NCBI RefSeq assembly: GCF_021129215.1
Contig: NZ_JAJOLP010000001.1
Coordinates: 3,534,001-3,598,000, forward strand
Length of the DNA: 64,000 nucleotides
Reading direction: 5' to 3'
DNA from: Agromyces sp. S2-1-8
Lineage (GTDB): Bacteria; Actinomycetota; Actinomycetes; Actinomycetales; Microbacteriaceae
Made by a program: the position numbers and the translations under genes
Shown: in pieces, positions 6,975 to 16,949 of the stretch
How the letters are laid out: the number at the start of each line of letters is the position of its first letter
Position numbering within the stretch: the first letter of the stretch is position 1
The notes under the pieces: generated by a model
Told to the model about the DNA's origin: nothing
Databases searched by the model: none
What the model saw: the letters and a program-made list of their open reading frames with translations, nothing else

Positions 6975-8246
6975 CTATCGAGGCGCCGGTACCGGACCCG
7001 GGGCCGCCTTCGCCGAGCCGGGGCGCGCGTCGCGGAGCATTCCCGCCACGACCAGTGCGACGGCCCCGACGAGCACGAGCAACCACAGCCCGAGGGCGTA
7101 CGAGTTCGTCTCGGCGTTGTAGGTCGCACCCATCACGAGCGGCGGGAAGTACCCGCCGAGACCGCCGGCCGCGGCGACGACGCCGGTCACCGCGCCCACC
7201 TTGTCCTTCGGCGTCGACGGCCCGACCCAGGCGAAGACCGCGCCCATGCCGAGGCCCATCGCCGCGGCCATGAGGATGAACGTCACCCCGGTCACGATGC
7301 CCTCGGGCGGCTGCTGCCCGACGATGTACGCGAGCGACACGATGCCCGCGAGCGAGATGAGCGAGATGACCTTCGGACCGACGCGGTCGGAGAGCGCACC
7401 GCCGATCGGCCGGGCCACGACCGCGGCGGTGGCGAACAGTGCGGTGCGCGTGCCCGCGCCGACCGGGTCGACCTCGTCGGGGTAGATCGTCGTGAGGTAC
7501 TTCGGCAGGAACGTCGAGAAGGCCACGAAGCCTCCGAAGACGATGCCGTAGAGGAATGCCATCTCCCACGTGATGCGGAGCTTCAGTGCGCTGACGACCT
7601 TCGGCACGAGCGGCTGCCGGCTCGACTCCCAGGCGGGCGAGTCGCGCAGGAACAGCCAGACGATGATCGCCGTCGCGGCCATGATGCCGGCGACGAGGAG
7701 GTGCGTCGGCAGGTAGCCGATCGACTCCGCGAGACGCGGCGTGAGGAACGCGGAGATCGCCGTGCCGATCATGCCCATGCCGAACACGCCGGTCGCGAAA
7801 CCGCGTCGCTTCGCTTCGTACCAGGCGCTCGAGAAGGGCACGCCGACCGCGAAGATCGTGCCCGCGACGCCGAGGTAGAACCCCGCGACGAGCAGCAGCG
7901 GGAAGCTCTTGATCTCGCCCGCGAGCGCGACGAGCAGCACGGCCGGCACCGAGCCGAGCAGCACGATGGTGAACATCCTGCGTCCGCCGAAGCGGTCGGT
8001 CATGGCACCCGTCACGATGCGGCCGAGCGCGCCGACGAGCACGGGCGTCGCGAGCATGAGCGAGATCTGCCCCTCGTCGAGCCCCATCTCGGTCGCGTAC
8101 GTCTTCTGCAGCGGGGCGATGAGCATCCACGCCCAGAACCCGATCGCCGAGGCGAAGGTGGCCAGCAGCACCTGTCCGAGCTGCCCCTTCAGCGAGGGAC
8201 CGCCCTGCGCCTCGGCCACTGCCCCGGCCTGCTTCGATGACTCGCT
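6975..8246 (-). CDS. narK: Nitrate/nitrite transporter (NarK family, MFS)
   Basis: A 12-TM major facilitator protein that imports nitrate and/or exports nitrite. It lies divergent from narGHJI, the expected partner. Family features include GFWAWMLIAPL in TM1, the loop GRIVTGAMTDRFGGRRMF after TM2, and the nitrate signature AGGLGGYFPPLVMGATY near the C-terminus. I place the start at TTG 8246 (LSESSKQAG), preceded by GGGGG. Longer in-frame starts up to 8432 would add a non-conserved Arg-rich extension and leave almost no room for the divergent nar promoters. About 423 residues from this start, normal for NarK. Confidence 0.88.
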   Translation of the reverse strand, partial: SESSKQAGAVAEAQGGPSLKGQLGQVLLATFASAIGFWAWMLIAPLQKTYATEMGLDEGQISLMLATPVLVGALGRIVTGAMTDRFGGRRMFTIVLLGSVPAVLLVALAGEIKSFPLLLVAGFYLGVAGTIFAVGVPFSSAWYEAKRRGFATGVFGMGMIGTAISAFLTPRLAESIGYLPTHLLVAGIMAATAIIVWLFLRDSPAWESSRQPLVPKVVSALKLRITWEMAFLYGIVFGGFVAFSTFLPKYLTTIYPDEVDPVGAGTRTALFATAAVVARPIGGALSDRVGPKVISLISLAGIVSLAYIVGQQPPEGIVTGVTFILMAAAMGLGMGAVFAWVGPSTPKDKVGAVTGVVAAAGGLGGYFPPLVMGATYNAETNSYALGLWLLVLVGAVALVVAGMLRDARPGSAKAAPGPVPAPR

Positions 8247-8482
8247 CAACGCTGCCCCCGATCGGTGCGATGTGCCGGCGAACCCGCCGTCTGCGCCCGA
8301 CAGTACCGGGCGCATGACCCGTGTGGCCAGCCATTTCGGCCGAGTTCGTGAACATCGAATAAACCCGGTGAAACGCCTCGACAGACCGCCGTCGCGACCA
8401 ATACGGTCGGTAGTGTCCGCGTCAAGCGGCAACCACCGGCGGCGCCGGCAACGGCGTTCGTCGCACAGGCGAGGAGGCCTTC
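8247..8482. promoter_or_regulatory. Divergent narK / narG promoter region
   Basis: The 236-bp gap between the two divergent starts should hold both promoters. On the plus strand TAGTGT (8411-8416) is a possible -10 for narG, and the reverse strand has TACTGT near 8301 for narK. The narG start has a clear ribosome binding site (GGCGAGGAGG). I see no convincing FNR-type palindrome. Confidence 0.45.
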
Positions 8483-11400
8483 GTGAGTCAGACGCCCCCG
8501 AGTTCGAGCGGTCCAGCCACCGACGGCGCGCTCGCCGATGCCCTCGTCAAGCTCGGCCGCTTCGTGCGGCCCGGCGAGGTGTCTCCCGACCTCCGCACCG
8601 TGACGCTCGAGGGCGGCCGCAAGGGCGACGTCTTCTACCGCGACCGCTGGTCGCACGACAAGGTCGTGCGCTCCACCCACGGCGTGAACTGCACGGGCTC
8701 GTGCTCGTGGAAGGTCTACGTGAAGGACGGCATCATCACGTGGGAGACGCAGCAGACCGACTACCCCTCGGTCGGCCCCGACTCCCCCGAGTACGAGCCA
8801 CGCGGCTGCCCCCGCGGCGCGGCGTTCAGCTGGTACACCTACTCGCCGACGCGCGTCCGCTACCCGTACCTGCGCAGCGTGCTGCTCGAGCGGTACCGTG
8901 CGGCGAAGGCCCGGGTCGGCGGCGACCCCGTGCTGGCCTGGGAGGCGCTCGTCACCGACCGCGAGGCATCCCGCGCGTACAAGCGGGCCCGCGGCAAGGG
9001 CGGGCTCGTGCGCGCGAGCTGGGACGAGGCGCTCGAGATCATCGCGGCGGCCCACGTGCACACGATCAAGGCGCACGGCCCCGACCGGGTCGCGGGCTTC
9101 TCGCCGATCCCGGCGATGTCGATGGTGTCGCACGGCGCCGGCGCGCGCTTCGTCAACCTCATCGGCGGCACGATGCAGTCGTTCTACGACTGGTACGCCG
9201 ACCTTCCCGTCGCGAGCCCGCAGGTCTTCGGCGACCAGACCGACGTGCCCGAGTCGGCCGACTGGTGGAACTCGAGCTACCTCATGATGTGGGGCTCGAA
9301 CGTGCCGGTCACCCGCACGCCCGACGCGCACTTCATGACCGAGGCGCGCTACCGCGGCCAGAAGGTCGTGACCGTCTCGCCCGACTACGCCGACAACACG
9401 AAGTTCGCCGACGAATGGCTCGCCCCGCACCCCGGCACCGACGCGGCACTCGCGATGGCGATGGGTCACGTGATCCTGCGCGAGTTCCTCGTCGAGCGAC
9501 GCACCCCGCGCTTCGTGCACTACCTGAAGACCTATTCGGATGCCCCGTACCTGATCACCCTCGAATCGCGGGGCGACGGGTTCGTGCCGGGCAAGTTCCT
9601 GACCGCGGCCGACCTCGGCGGCGAGGCGGCCGAGTCGGCGAACGCGGCGTTCAAGACCGTGCTGCTCGGCGAGGGCGGCGAGCCCGTCGTGCCGAACGGC
9701 TCGCTCGGCCACCGGTTCGGCACCGAAGACGAGGGCAAGTGGAACCTCGACCTCGAGGGCGTCGACCCGCTGCTCTCGATCATGGACGACGCCGCATGGC
9801 TCGGCGCGACCGCGGCCGTCGACCTGCCGCGCTTCGACGTCGCGCCCGAGCCGGGCGCGGAGCACGAGGGCGGCACCGGCGTCGTGCGTCGGGGCGTGCC
9901 GACGCTCGAGGTCGCGGGCCGTACGGTGACGACCGTGTTCGACCTGCTGCTCGCGCAGTACGGCGTCGGCCGCGACGGGCTGCACGGCGAATGGCCGACC
10001 GGCTACGACGACCCGTCGACGCCCGGCACGCCCGCCTGGCAGGAGGAGGTCACCGGCGTCCCCGCCGAGCAGGCCGAGCGCATCGGGCGCGAGTTCGCCG
10101 ACAACGCCGAGCGCTCGGGCGGCCGCTCGATGATCCTCATGGGCGCGGGGACGAACCACTGGTTCCACTCCGACACGATCTACCGCACCTTCCTCGCGCT
10201 CACGACGATGACCGGCTGCCAGGGCGTGAACGGCGGCGGCTGGGCGCACTACGTCGGCCAGGAGAAGGTGCGGCCCGTCACCGGGTACACGCAGTACGGC
10301 ACCGCGAGCGACTGGTCCAGACCCGGCCGCGCGATGATCGGCACCGCGTTCTGGTACCTCGCGACCGACCAGTGGCGCTACGACGGGCTGCCCGCCGATC
10401 AGCTCGCCTCGCCGCTGGCCTCGGGCCTGTTCGCCGGGCGGACGACGGCGGACTGCCTCGTGGAGTCGGCCAAGCGCGGCTGGATGCCGAGCTACCCGAC
10501 GTTCGACCGCAACCCGCTCGACCTCGTCGACGAGGCCCGGGCCGCCGGCCGCGAACCCGCGGACTACGTCGTCGACTCGCTGCAGGACGGGTCGTTGCGC
10601 TACGCGTGCGAGGACCCCGACTCGCCCGAGAACTTCCCGCGCGTGCTCAACGTGTGGCGGGCGAACATCCTCGGCTCCTCGGGCAAGGGAAACGAGTACT
10701 TCCTCAAGCACCTGCTCGGCACCGACTCGGCGGTGCGCGCAGCCGAGGCACCGCCCGAGCGCCGGCCGAACACCATCGAGTGGCACGACGACGCTCCCGA
10801 GGGCAAGCTCGACCTGCTCGTCACGACTGACTTCCGCATGACCTCGACGACGCTGTTCTCCGACGTCGTGCTGCCCGCCGCGACCTGGTACGAGAAGCAC
10901 GACCTCTCGTCGACCGACATGCACCCGTTCGTGCACTCGTTCAACCCGGCGATCGCACCGCCCTGGCAGACGAAGACCGACTTCGAGATCTTCCACCTCA
11001 TCGCCCAGCGGCTCTCGGAGTACGCCCGCGTGCACCTCGGCACGCGCAGCGACCTCGTCGCGGCGCCGCTCATGCACGACACCCCCGACGCGATGGCGAC
11101 TCCGCACGGCATCGTCGAGGACGGGCTGCCGCTCGTGCCGGGCGTCACGATGCCGAAGCTCGTCGTCGTCGAGCGCGACTACACCGCGATCGCCGACAAG
11201 ATGGCGACGCTCGGCCCGCTCGCGGTGAAGGCGGGCATGGTCACGAAGGGCATCGTGTTCGACCCCACCCCCGAGGTCGCCGAGCTCGGACGGCTCAACG
11301 GGGTCGCGACGAGCGGCGCGGGCGCCGGGCAGCCGCTGCTCGACACCGACGTGAAGGTCTGCGAGGCGATCCTCGCGCTCTCGGGCACGACCAACGGGCG

Positions 11401-12238
11401 GCTCTCGGTGCAGGGCTTCCGCCAGCTCGAGAAGCGCACGGGCCAGCGCATCGCGCAGCTCGCGGAGGACCACGAGGGCGGGCGCATCCGCTTCGCCGAC
11501 GTGCAGTCGCGACCCGTCTCGGTGATCACGAGTCCCGAGTGGTCGGGCTCCGAGCACGGCGGCCGGCGGTACACGGCGTTCGCGATCAACGTCGAGCACC
11601 TGAAGCCGTGGCACACCCTCACCGGGCGCCAGCACTTCTTCCTCGACCACGACTGGATGAGCGAGCTCGGCGAGAACCTGCCGGTCTACCGGCCGCCGCT
11701 CGACCTCGCGCGACTCTTCGGCGACTCGCCGGCTCCCGGATCGACGGCGCCGAGCGGCGACCCCGCGGCGGCCGGACGTGCCGAGGTCGCGGTGCGCTAC
11801 CTCACGCCGCACTCGAAGTGGTCGATCCACTCGGAGTACCAGGACAACCTCTTCATGCTCTCGCTCTCGCGCGGCGGCCCCACGATCTGGATGAGCCCGC
11901 AGGATGCGGAGAAGATCGGCGTGCGCGACAACGAGTGGATCGAGTCGTACAACCGCAACGGCGTCGTCGTCGCCCGCGCGATCGTCTCGCACCGCATGCC
12001 CGAGGGCACGGTGTACATGTACCACGCGAAGGACCGAACGGTGGATGTGCCGCGGACCGAGACGAGCGGCCTCCGCGGCGGCATCCACAATTCGCTGACC
12101 CGGGTGCTCCTGAAACCCAGCCATCTGATCGGCGGCTACGCGCAGCTCGCCTTCGCGTTCAACTACCTGGGGCCGACCGGCAACCAGCGAGACGAAGTCA
12201 CGGTGATCCGCCGTCGCAGCCAGGAGGTCGAGTACTGA
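8483..12238 (+). CDS. narG: Respiratory nitrate reductase, alpha subunit
   Basis: A 1251-residue molybdopterin (bis-MGD) subunit that reduces nitrate to nitrite at the cytoplasmic face of the membrane. The N-terminal FS0 [4Fe-4S] site has the NarG-type His ligand in THGVNCTGSCSWKVYVKDG, with the last Cys in RGCPRGAAFSWYTYSPTR. The rest follows the DMSO-reductase fold, ending in the molydopterin-dinucleotide-binding domain with LTPHSKWSIHSEYQDN. Length is normal for the family. The start is GTG 8483, six bases after AGGAGG. It overlaps narH by ATGA. Electrons come from menaquinol through NarI and NarH. Confidence 0.97.
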   Translation: MSQTPPSSSGPATDGALADALVKLGRFVRPGEVSPDLRTVTLEGGRKGDVFYRDRWSHDKVVRSTHGVNCTGSCSWKVYVKDGIITWETQQTDYPSVGPDSPEYEPRGCPRGAAFSWYTYSPTRVRYPYLRSVLLERYRAAKARVGGDPVLAWEALVTDREASRAYKRARGKGGLVRASWDEALEIIAAAHVHTIKAHGPDRVAGFSPIPAMSMVSHGAGARFVNLIGGTMQSFYDWYADLPVASPQVFGDQTDVPESADWWNSSYLMMWGSNVPVTRTPDAHFMTEARYRGQKVVTVSPDYADNTKFADEWLAPHPGTDAALAMAMGHVILREFLVERRTPRFVHYLKTYSDAPYLITLESRGDGFVPGKFLTAADLGGEAAESANAAFKTVLLGEGGEPVVPNGSLGHRFGTEDEGKWNLDLEGVDPLLSIMDDAAWLGATAAVDLPRFDVAPEPGAEHEGGTGVVRRGVPTLEVAGRTVTTVFDLLLAQYGVGRDGLHGEWPTGYDDPSTPGTPAWQEEVTGVPAEQAERIGREFADNAERSGGRSMILMGAGTNHWFHSDTIYRTFLALTTMTGCQGVNGGGWAHYVGQEKVRPVTGYTQYGTASDWSRPGRAMIGTAFWYLATDQWRYDGLPADQLASPLASGLFAGRTTADCLVESAKRGWMPSYPTFDRNPLDLVDEARAAGREPADYVVDSLQDGSLRYACEDPDSPENFPRVLNVWRANILGSSGKGNEYFLKHLLGTDSAVRAAEAPPERRPNTIEWHDDAPEGKLDLLVTTDFRMTSTTLFSDVVLPAATWYEKHDLSSTDMHPFVHSFNPAIAPPWQTKTDFEIFHLIAQRLSEYARVHLGTRSDLVAAPLMHDTPDAMATPHGIVEDGLPLVPGVTMPKLVVVERDYTAIADKMATLGPLAVKAGMVTKGIVFDPTPEVAELGRLNGVATSGAGAGQPLLDTDVKVCEAILALSGTTNGRLSVQGFRQLEKRTGQRIAQLAEDHEGGRIRFADVQSRPVSVITSPEWSGSEHGGRRYTAFAINVEHLKPWHTLTGRQHFFLDHDWMSELGENLPVYRPPLDLARLFGDSPAPGSTAPSGDPAAAGRAEVAVRYLTPHSKWSIHSEYQDNLFMLSLSRGGPTIWMSPQDAEKIGVRDNEWIESYNRNGVVVARAIVSHRMPEGTVYMYHAKDRTVDVPRTETSGLRGGIHNSLTRVLLKPSHLIGGYAQLAFAFNYLGPTGNQRDEVTVIRRRSQEVEY

Positions 12239-13893
12239 TGAAGGTCATGGCGCAGATGTCGATGGTCATGAACCTCGACAAGTGCATCGGCTGCCACACC
12301 TGCAGCGTCACCTGCAAGCAGGCGTGGACGAACCGCTCGGGCGTCGAGTACGTCTGGTTCAACAACGTCGAGACGCGGCCCGGCATCGGGTACCCGCGTC
12401 GCTACGAGGACCAGGAGAAGTGGGGCGGCGGCTGGGTGCGCACGAAGTCGGGCCGTCTGAAGCTCCGCTCGGGCGGCCGGCTCAAGAAGCTCGCGACGAT
12501 CTTCTCCAACCCGAAACTGCCCGAGATCCACGACTACTACGAGCCCTGGACCTACGAGTACGACATGCTGCTCAACGCCCCCGCGGGCGAGCACACCCCG
12601 GTCGCGAAGCCGAAGAGCCTGCTGACCGGCGAGGACATGAAGATCTCGTGGTCGGCGAACTGGGACGACAACCTCGGCGGCTCCCGCGAGACGATGCAGG
12701 ACGACCCGATCCTGCAGCACATGTCGGAGCACGTCGCGAGCGAGTTCGAGCAGACGTTCATGTTCTACCTTCCGCGCATCTGCGAGCACTGCCTCAACCC
12801 GTCGTGCGTGGCCTCCTGCCCGTCGGGCGCGATGTACAAGCGGGTCGAGGACGGGATCGTGCTCGTCGACCAGGACCAGTGCCGCGGCTGGCGCATGTGC
12901 GTGTCGGGATGCCCCTACAAGAAGGTCTACTTCAACCACAAGACCGGCAAGGCCGAGAAGTGCACGCTCTGCTACCCGCGCCTCGAGGTCGGACTGCCGA
13001 CCGTGTGCTCCGAGACCTGCGTCGGGCGGCTGCGCTACCTCGGGCTCGTGCTCTACGACGCCGACAAGGTCGCCGAGGCGGCCCGCGTCGAGAACGAGCA
13101 CGAGCTGCTCGAGTCGCAGCGCAGCGTCTTCCTCGACCCGCACGACCCCGCCGTCGTGCAGGCCGCGCGCGAGGCCGGAATCCCGGAGGACTGGATCGAC
13201 GCGGCCCAGCGCTCCCCCATCCACAAGCTCATCAACGAGTACAGGGTCGCGCTGCCGCTGCACCCCGAGTACCGCACGATGCCGATGGTCTGGTACATCC
13301 CGCCGCTCTCCCCCGTCGTCGACGTCGTGGCCTCGTCGGGCAACGACGGCGAGGACGCGAAGACGCTGTTCTCGGCCATCTCGAAACTGCGGATCCCGCT
13401 CGAGTACCTCGCCGGCCTCTTCACCGCGGGCGACACCCGCCCTGTCGAGGCGTCGCTGCGCAAGCTCGCCGCGATGCGCTCGTACATGCGCGGCATCAAC
13501 CTCGGCGAGGGCAAGGACGAACGCATCGCCGACGCCGTCGGCATGACGGGCGAGACGATCGAGGAGATGTACCGGCTGCTCGCGATCGCGAAGTACGAGG
13601 AGCGCTACGTCATCCCCGCCGCGCACACCGAGCAGGCACGCGAGCTCGACGAGCTCGCGTGCTCGCTCGACTACGACGGCGGCCCGGGCATGGGCGGCGC
13701 CGGCCCCTTCGGCTCGTCGAGCGGCCAGCCGGTGCCGGTCGCGGTCGAGAACTTCCACGCGCTGAAGAACCGGCAGACCGCCGACCGGCCGTCGACACCG
13801 GGCCGGGTGAACCTGCTCAACTGGGACGGCAACGGCTCGCCGCAGGGCCTGTTCCCGCCGAAGGGCGACGGCGTGGGCGACGGGGGCGAATGA
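12238..13893 (+). CDS. narH: Respiratory nitrate reductase, beta (iron-sulfur) subunit
   Basis: A 551-residue electron-transfer subunit with four Fe-S clusters between NarI and NarG. The ligand sets are visible as CIGCHTCSVTC (residue 16 on), CEHCLNPSCVASCPSG, CRGWRMCVSGCP and CTLCYPRLEVGLPTVCSETC. The Trp in CRGW replaces a Cys, as in all NarH, and marks the [3Fe-4S] cluster. The ATG start overlaps the narG stop (ATGA), and its stop overlaps the narJ start. Confidence 0.97.
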   Translation: MKVMAQMSMVMNLDKCIGCHTCSVTCKQAWTNRSGVEYVWFNNVETRPGIGYPRRYEDQEKWGGGWVRTKSGRLKLRSGGRLKKLATIFSNPKLPEIHDYYEPWTYEYDMLLNAPAGEHTPVAKPKSLLTGEDMKISWSANWDDNLGGSRETMQDDPILQHMSEHVASEFEQTFMFYLPRICEHCLNPSCVASCPSGAMYKRVEDGIVLVDQDQCRGWRMCVSGCPYKKVYFNHKTGKAEKCTLCYPRLEVGLPTVCSETCVGRLRYLGLVLYDADKVAEAARVENEHELLESQRSVFLDPHDPAVVQAAREAGIPEDWIDAAQRSPIHKLINEYRVALPLHPEYRTMPMVWYIPPLSPVVDVVASSGNDGEDAKTLFSAISKLRIPLEYLAGLFTAGDTRPVEASLRKLAAMRSYMRGINLGEGKDERIADAVGMTGETIEEMYRLLAIAKYEERYVIPAAHTEQARELDELACSLDYDGGPGMGGAGPFGSSSGQPVPVAVENFHALKNRQTADRPSTPGRVNLLNWDGNGSPQGLFPPKGDGVGDGGE

Positions 13894-14609
13894 TGGCCAG
13901 GCTGCCGCTCATCTTCCGCCGCCCCGGCTCGGTGCCGAACGCGTCGGCTCCGCGCATCGCGCTGAGCGACGACCAGCGTCGCCTCGCGCACATGGCCGCT
14001 TCGCTGCTGCTCGACTACCCGGGCGAGGGCTTCGCCGAGCGCGCGGCCGCGGTCGAGGCATCCGTCCCGGGACTGCCGCCCGAGCTGTCCGGCGAGTTCC
14101 TCGGGTTCCTCGGGCACGTCTCGTCGACGCCCGCCGCCGCGCTCGAGGCCGAGTACGTCGCGACCTTCGACCTCAAGCGCAAGTGCTGCCTCTACCTGAC
14201 GTACTTCCAGGCGGGCGACACCCGCAAGCGCGGCGCCGCGCTCGTCTCGTTCATCGAGACGTACCGCGCCGCCGGGTGGGAGTTCGACGCCGACGAGCTG
14301 CCCGACTTCCTGCCCGCCGTGCTCGAGTTCTCCGCCCGCAGCGATTCGCCCGAGGCATCCGAGCTGATCGCCGCCCACCGCGACGGGCTCGAGGTGCTGC
14401 GGGAGGCCCTCGAGAAGCAGGGCAGCCCGTGGGCCGGGCTCGTCAGGGCCGTGTGCCGGTCGCTCCCCGAGCTCGACGACGCGACCCGCGAACGCTATCT
14501 CGCACTCGTGAACGACGGGCCGCCCGCCGAGACGGTCGGACTGTCGTTCCTCGGTGGCATCCCGCCGTACCGGCCGGTCGGCACCGCGCACGAGGAGGTC
14601 CGCGCATGA
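13893..14609 (+). CDS. narJ: Nitrate reductase molybdenum cofactor assembly chaperone
   Basis: A 238-residue cytoplasmic chaperone of the TorD/NarJ family, which binds NarG until cofactor insertion and membrane docking are complete. It is all-helical and contains the family motif EAEYVATFDLKRKCCLYLTY followed by GDTRKRGAAL, where NarJ proteins recognise the partner. It is translationally coupled on both sides: start ATG 13893 (or 13890) overlaps the narH stop, and its stop overlaps the narI ATG. It is not part of the finished enzyme. Confidence 0.95.
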   Translation: MARLPLIFRRPGSVPNASAPRIALSDDQRRLAHMAASLLLDYPGEGFAERAAAVEASVPGLPPELSGEFLGFLGHVSSTPAAALEAEYVATFDLKRKCCLYLTYFQAGDTRKRGAALVSFIETYRAAGWEFDADELPDFLPAVLEFSARSDSPEASELIAAHRDGLEVLREALEKQGSPWAGLVRAVCRSLPELDDATRERYLALVNDGPPAETVGLSFLGGIPPYRPVGTAHEEVRA

Positions 14610-15376
14610 ACGACGCCTGGAACGTGCTGCTCTGGGTCGCCCTGCCGTACGCGGCGTTCGCGGTGTTCGTCGTCGGGCACATCTGGCGGTACCGCTACGA
14701 CAAGTTCGGCTGGACGACGCGGTCGAGCCAGACCTACGAGAACCGCCTGCTGCGCTGGGGGTCGCCGATGTTCCACCTCGGCATCCTCATGGTGATCGCG
14801 GGGCACGTCGTGGGCCTGCTCATCCCCCGGGAATGGCTCTACGCGATCGGCATCGACGAGCACATGTACCACCTCGGAGCGACCGTGCTCGGCTCGTTCG
14901 CGGCACTGCTCACGATCGCGGGCCTCGTGATCCTCATCTACCGACGGCGCACGGTCGGACCGGTGTTCCTCGCGACGACGCGCATGGACAAGGTCATGTA
15001 CGTCTTCCTCGGCGGTGTGATCCTGTTCGGCACGCTCGCGACCGTGATGTACCAGGTGCTCGGGCCGGGGTACGAGTACCGCGGCACGGTGGGGCCGTGG
15101 TTCCGCAGCCTCATCCTCATGCAGCCCCAGCCCGAGCTCATGGCCGACGTGCCGCTCATGTTCCAGCTGCACGTGCTGTGCGCGACGCTGCTGTTCGCGC
15201 TGTGGCCGTTCACGCGACTCGTGCACGTGTTCTCGGCGCCGATCGGCTACCTGTTCCGGCCGTACATCGTCTACCGCTCGCGCGACGCCGCGAGCACCCG
15301 CCCGGGAACGAGCGGGCGGAAGCGCGGCTGGGAGGGCATCCAGACGCCCGACCCGAAGAAGCTCACGAAGCTCTGA
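14606..15376 (+). CDS. narI: Respiratory nitrate reductase, gamma subunit (cytochrome b)
   Basis: A 256-residue inner-membrane diheme cytochrome b that oxidises menaquinol and anchors NarGH. Five TM helices are visible, with candidate heme-ligand histidines in VVGHIWRYRYDKFGW, SPMFHLGILMVIAGHVVG and, near the end, FQLHVLCATLLF and TRLVHVFSAP. The C-terminal tail after the last helix is basic and soluble. It closes the narGHJI operon. The next gene is convergent after only 21 bp. Confidence 0.96.
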   Translation: MNDAWNVLLWVALPYAAFAVFVVGHIWRYRYDKFGWTTRSSQTYENRLLRWGSPMFHLGILMVIAGHVVGLLIPREWLYAIGIDEHMYHLGATVLGSFAALLTIAGLVILIYRRRTVGPVFLATTRMDKVMYVFLGGVILFGTLATVMYQVLGPGYEYRGTVGPWFRSLILMQPQPELMADVPLMFQLHVLCATLLFALWPFTRLVHVFSAPIGYLFRPYIVYRSRDAASTRPGTSGRKRGWEGIQTPDPKKLTKL

Positions 15377-15397
15377 CGAGGCTTCGCGCGCCTCGCC

Positions 15398-15853
15398 TCA
15401 TGCCGGGAACGGCAGCGCGCGTCCCGTCTCGATCCACGACTTGAAGCTCGAGAGCACGAGCGGCCAGGTGTCGCTCGTCTCGGCCTCGGCGGGATGCCCT
15501 TCGCTCCACTCGTCGTTCGTGAACGTGAGCTTCGTGAGCGCGTCGCCCGCCGAGCTCATGCGCCAGGTCATGCGGCTGCGGAGCTCCGCGTGGTTCTCGC
15601 GGTAGGTCGGGCCGGGGTGCTCGGAGAGCTGCAGCAGCGCTCCGGGCTCGGCGGCGAGCACCTCGCCGTAGACGTGGACGGTCTCGTCTCCGTCCTGGCC
15701 CGGGCCGACGTACTCGTAGCGCTCGCCGGGGGCGAGCTCGCCGCGGAGCACCGAGCCCCACATGACGGCACGGCTGCCTTCGTCGCCGGTGATCGCGTCC
15801 CACACCTGCTGCGGCTCGGCCGCGACGTACAGGGTCATCTCGAAATCGGACAT
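15398..15853 (-). CDS. SRPBCC (AHSA1-like) domain protein
   Basis: A 151-residue single-domain START-fold protein. Features are the N-terminal strand MTLYVAAEPQQVWDAITGDE, the central GERYEYVGPGQDGDE, and the C-terminal helix DTWPLVLSSFKSWIETG that lines the ligand pocket in this family. The ligand is unknown. The ATG at 15853 is chosen because upstream in-frame sequence lacks coding character. It is divergent from an AraC-family regulator, a pairing seen repeatedly in actinobacteria, which suggests that the regulator controls it. Confidence 0.82.
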   Translation of the reverse strand: MSDFEMTLYVAAEPQQVWDAITGDEGSRAVMWGSVLRGELAPGERYEYVGPGQDGDETVHVYGEVLAAEPGALLQLSEHPGPTYRENHAELRSRMTWRMSSAGDALTKLTFTNDEWSEGHPAEAETSDTWPLVLSSFKSWIETGRALPFPA

Positions 15854-16015
15854 GGTCGGTTCTCCGCTCTCTGGTTCTGCCCGGTCGGTCTCCGCCGGTC
15901 GATTCGGTTCGACGGTACGGATGCCGCGTGGCGGGCGTCTTGCAGAAACGCGACAGCGACTCGGTGAGGGGGCGGCCGGGCGGCGGGTGTCGGCGGGCGA
16001 CGCCATACTCGGACC

Positions 16016-16939
16016 ATGCAGCCCTCGGACTACTGGCGCACGCGCGCCGGCGCCGCCGACAAGGGCGTGCTCGCGCCGAGGCGCGGCGAGCCGGGTCTGG
16101 CACCGATCGCGGCCGACGCGGCCGCCCAGCACGCCGCCGACGCGCCCGTGCGGCTGGCCCGATTCCCGGCGCCGGCCGCCGTCGCGCACGTCGTGCGGCA
16201 CTTCTGGGTGCCGAGGTGGCGGTTGCCCGCCGGCGTGGTCATCGAACAGGGCGTGCTCGAGTACCCGTCGGCGAACCTCGTCGTCGAGCCCGACGGCACC
16301 GCGCTGCACGGTCCGTCGATCGGTCGCGGCGTCTCACGGCTCGAAGGCGAGGGTTGGGCCGTCGGCGCCCTCCTGCAGCCCGGCGTCGCCGGGCTCATCG
16401 CGCCGGGCGAGGTCCGCTCGCTCGTCGGCGGCTCGGTGCCGGTCGAGGCGTTGCGGCTGCGGGGCACCGCGGCGGGCGTCTCGCGAGTCCGAACGGCCGC
16501 TGACGACGGCCGCGACGACGAGGCGGTCGCGGCGTTCGCCGACTGGCTCGGCGCGCAGCACATCGTCCTCGACCCCGATGCAGCCCTCGCGGCGCGCGTC
16601 GTCGAGCTCGCCGAGACCGACCGCACGATCCTGCGGGCGGGCGAGCTGGCCGACGCGAGCGGGCTCGGGCTGCGTGCGCTCGAGCGTCTGGTGCGCGCGC
16701 GGCTCGGCCTCACCCCGAAGTGGCTGATCAGTCGATACCGCATGCAGGAGGCCGCGCATCGGCTCGCCGCCGACGACCCGCCGTCGCTCGCCGACCTCGC
16801 CGCGGAGCTCGGCTTCGTCGACCAGGCGCACTTCACCCGCGAGTTCCGCACGGTCATCGGCGAGACCCCGCGGCGCTACGCCGCAGCGGCGCAGGCGACC
16901 CGGGCGGCGGGGGTTCCCTCCGGCCACCGGCCGACCTAG
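16016..16939 (+). CDS. AraC family transcriptional regulator
   Basis: A 307-residue regulator with a cupin-like sensor domain (about residues 45-165) and a C-terminal double helix-turn-helix of the AraC type (about 205-295). The second helix-turn-helix motif is conserved: LADLAAELGFVDQAHFTREFRT, ending with the family mark GETPRRY. It is divergent from the SRPBCC gene across 162 bp, where both promoters should lie. Its effector is unknown. Confidence 0.87.
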   Translation: MQPSDYWRTRAGAADKGVLAPRRGEPGLAPIAADAAAQHAADAPVRLARFPAPAAVAHVVRHFWVPRWRLPAGVVIEQGVLEYPSANLVVEPDGTALHGPSIGRGVSRLEGEGWAVGALLQPGVAGLIAPGEVRSLVGGSVPVEALRLRGTAAGVSRVRTAADDGRDDEAVAAFADWLGAQHIVLDPDAALAARVVELAETDRTILRAGELADASGLGLRALERLVRARLGLTPKWLISRYRMQEAAHRLAADDPPSLADLAAELGFVDQAHFTREFRTVIGETPRRYAAAAQATRAAGVPSGHRPT

Positions 16940-16949
16940 GGTGAGGAGC

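Noticed and set aside
6975-8432. Full-length start of narK at 8432
   Set aside because: The extra 62 residues are unlike transporter sequence and would run into the narG promoter region; TTG 8246 gives normal family length.
8246-12124. A 1292-codon frame antisense to narG
   Set aside because: Composition is typical antisense shadow, and narG has clear family motifs, start and operon overlaps.
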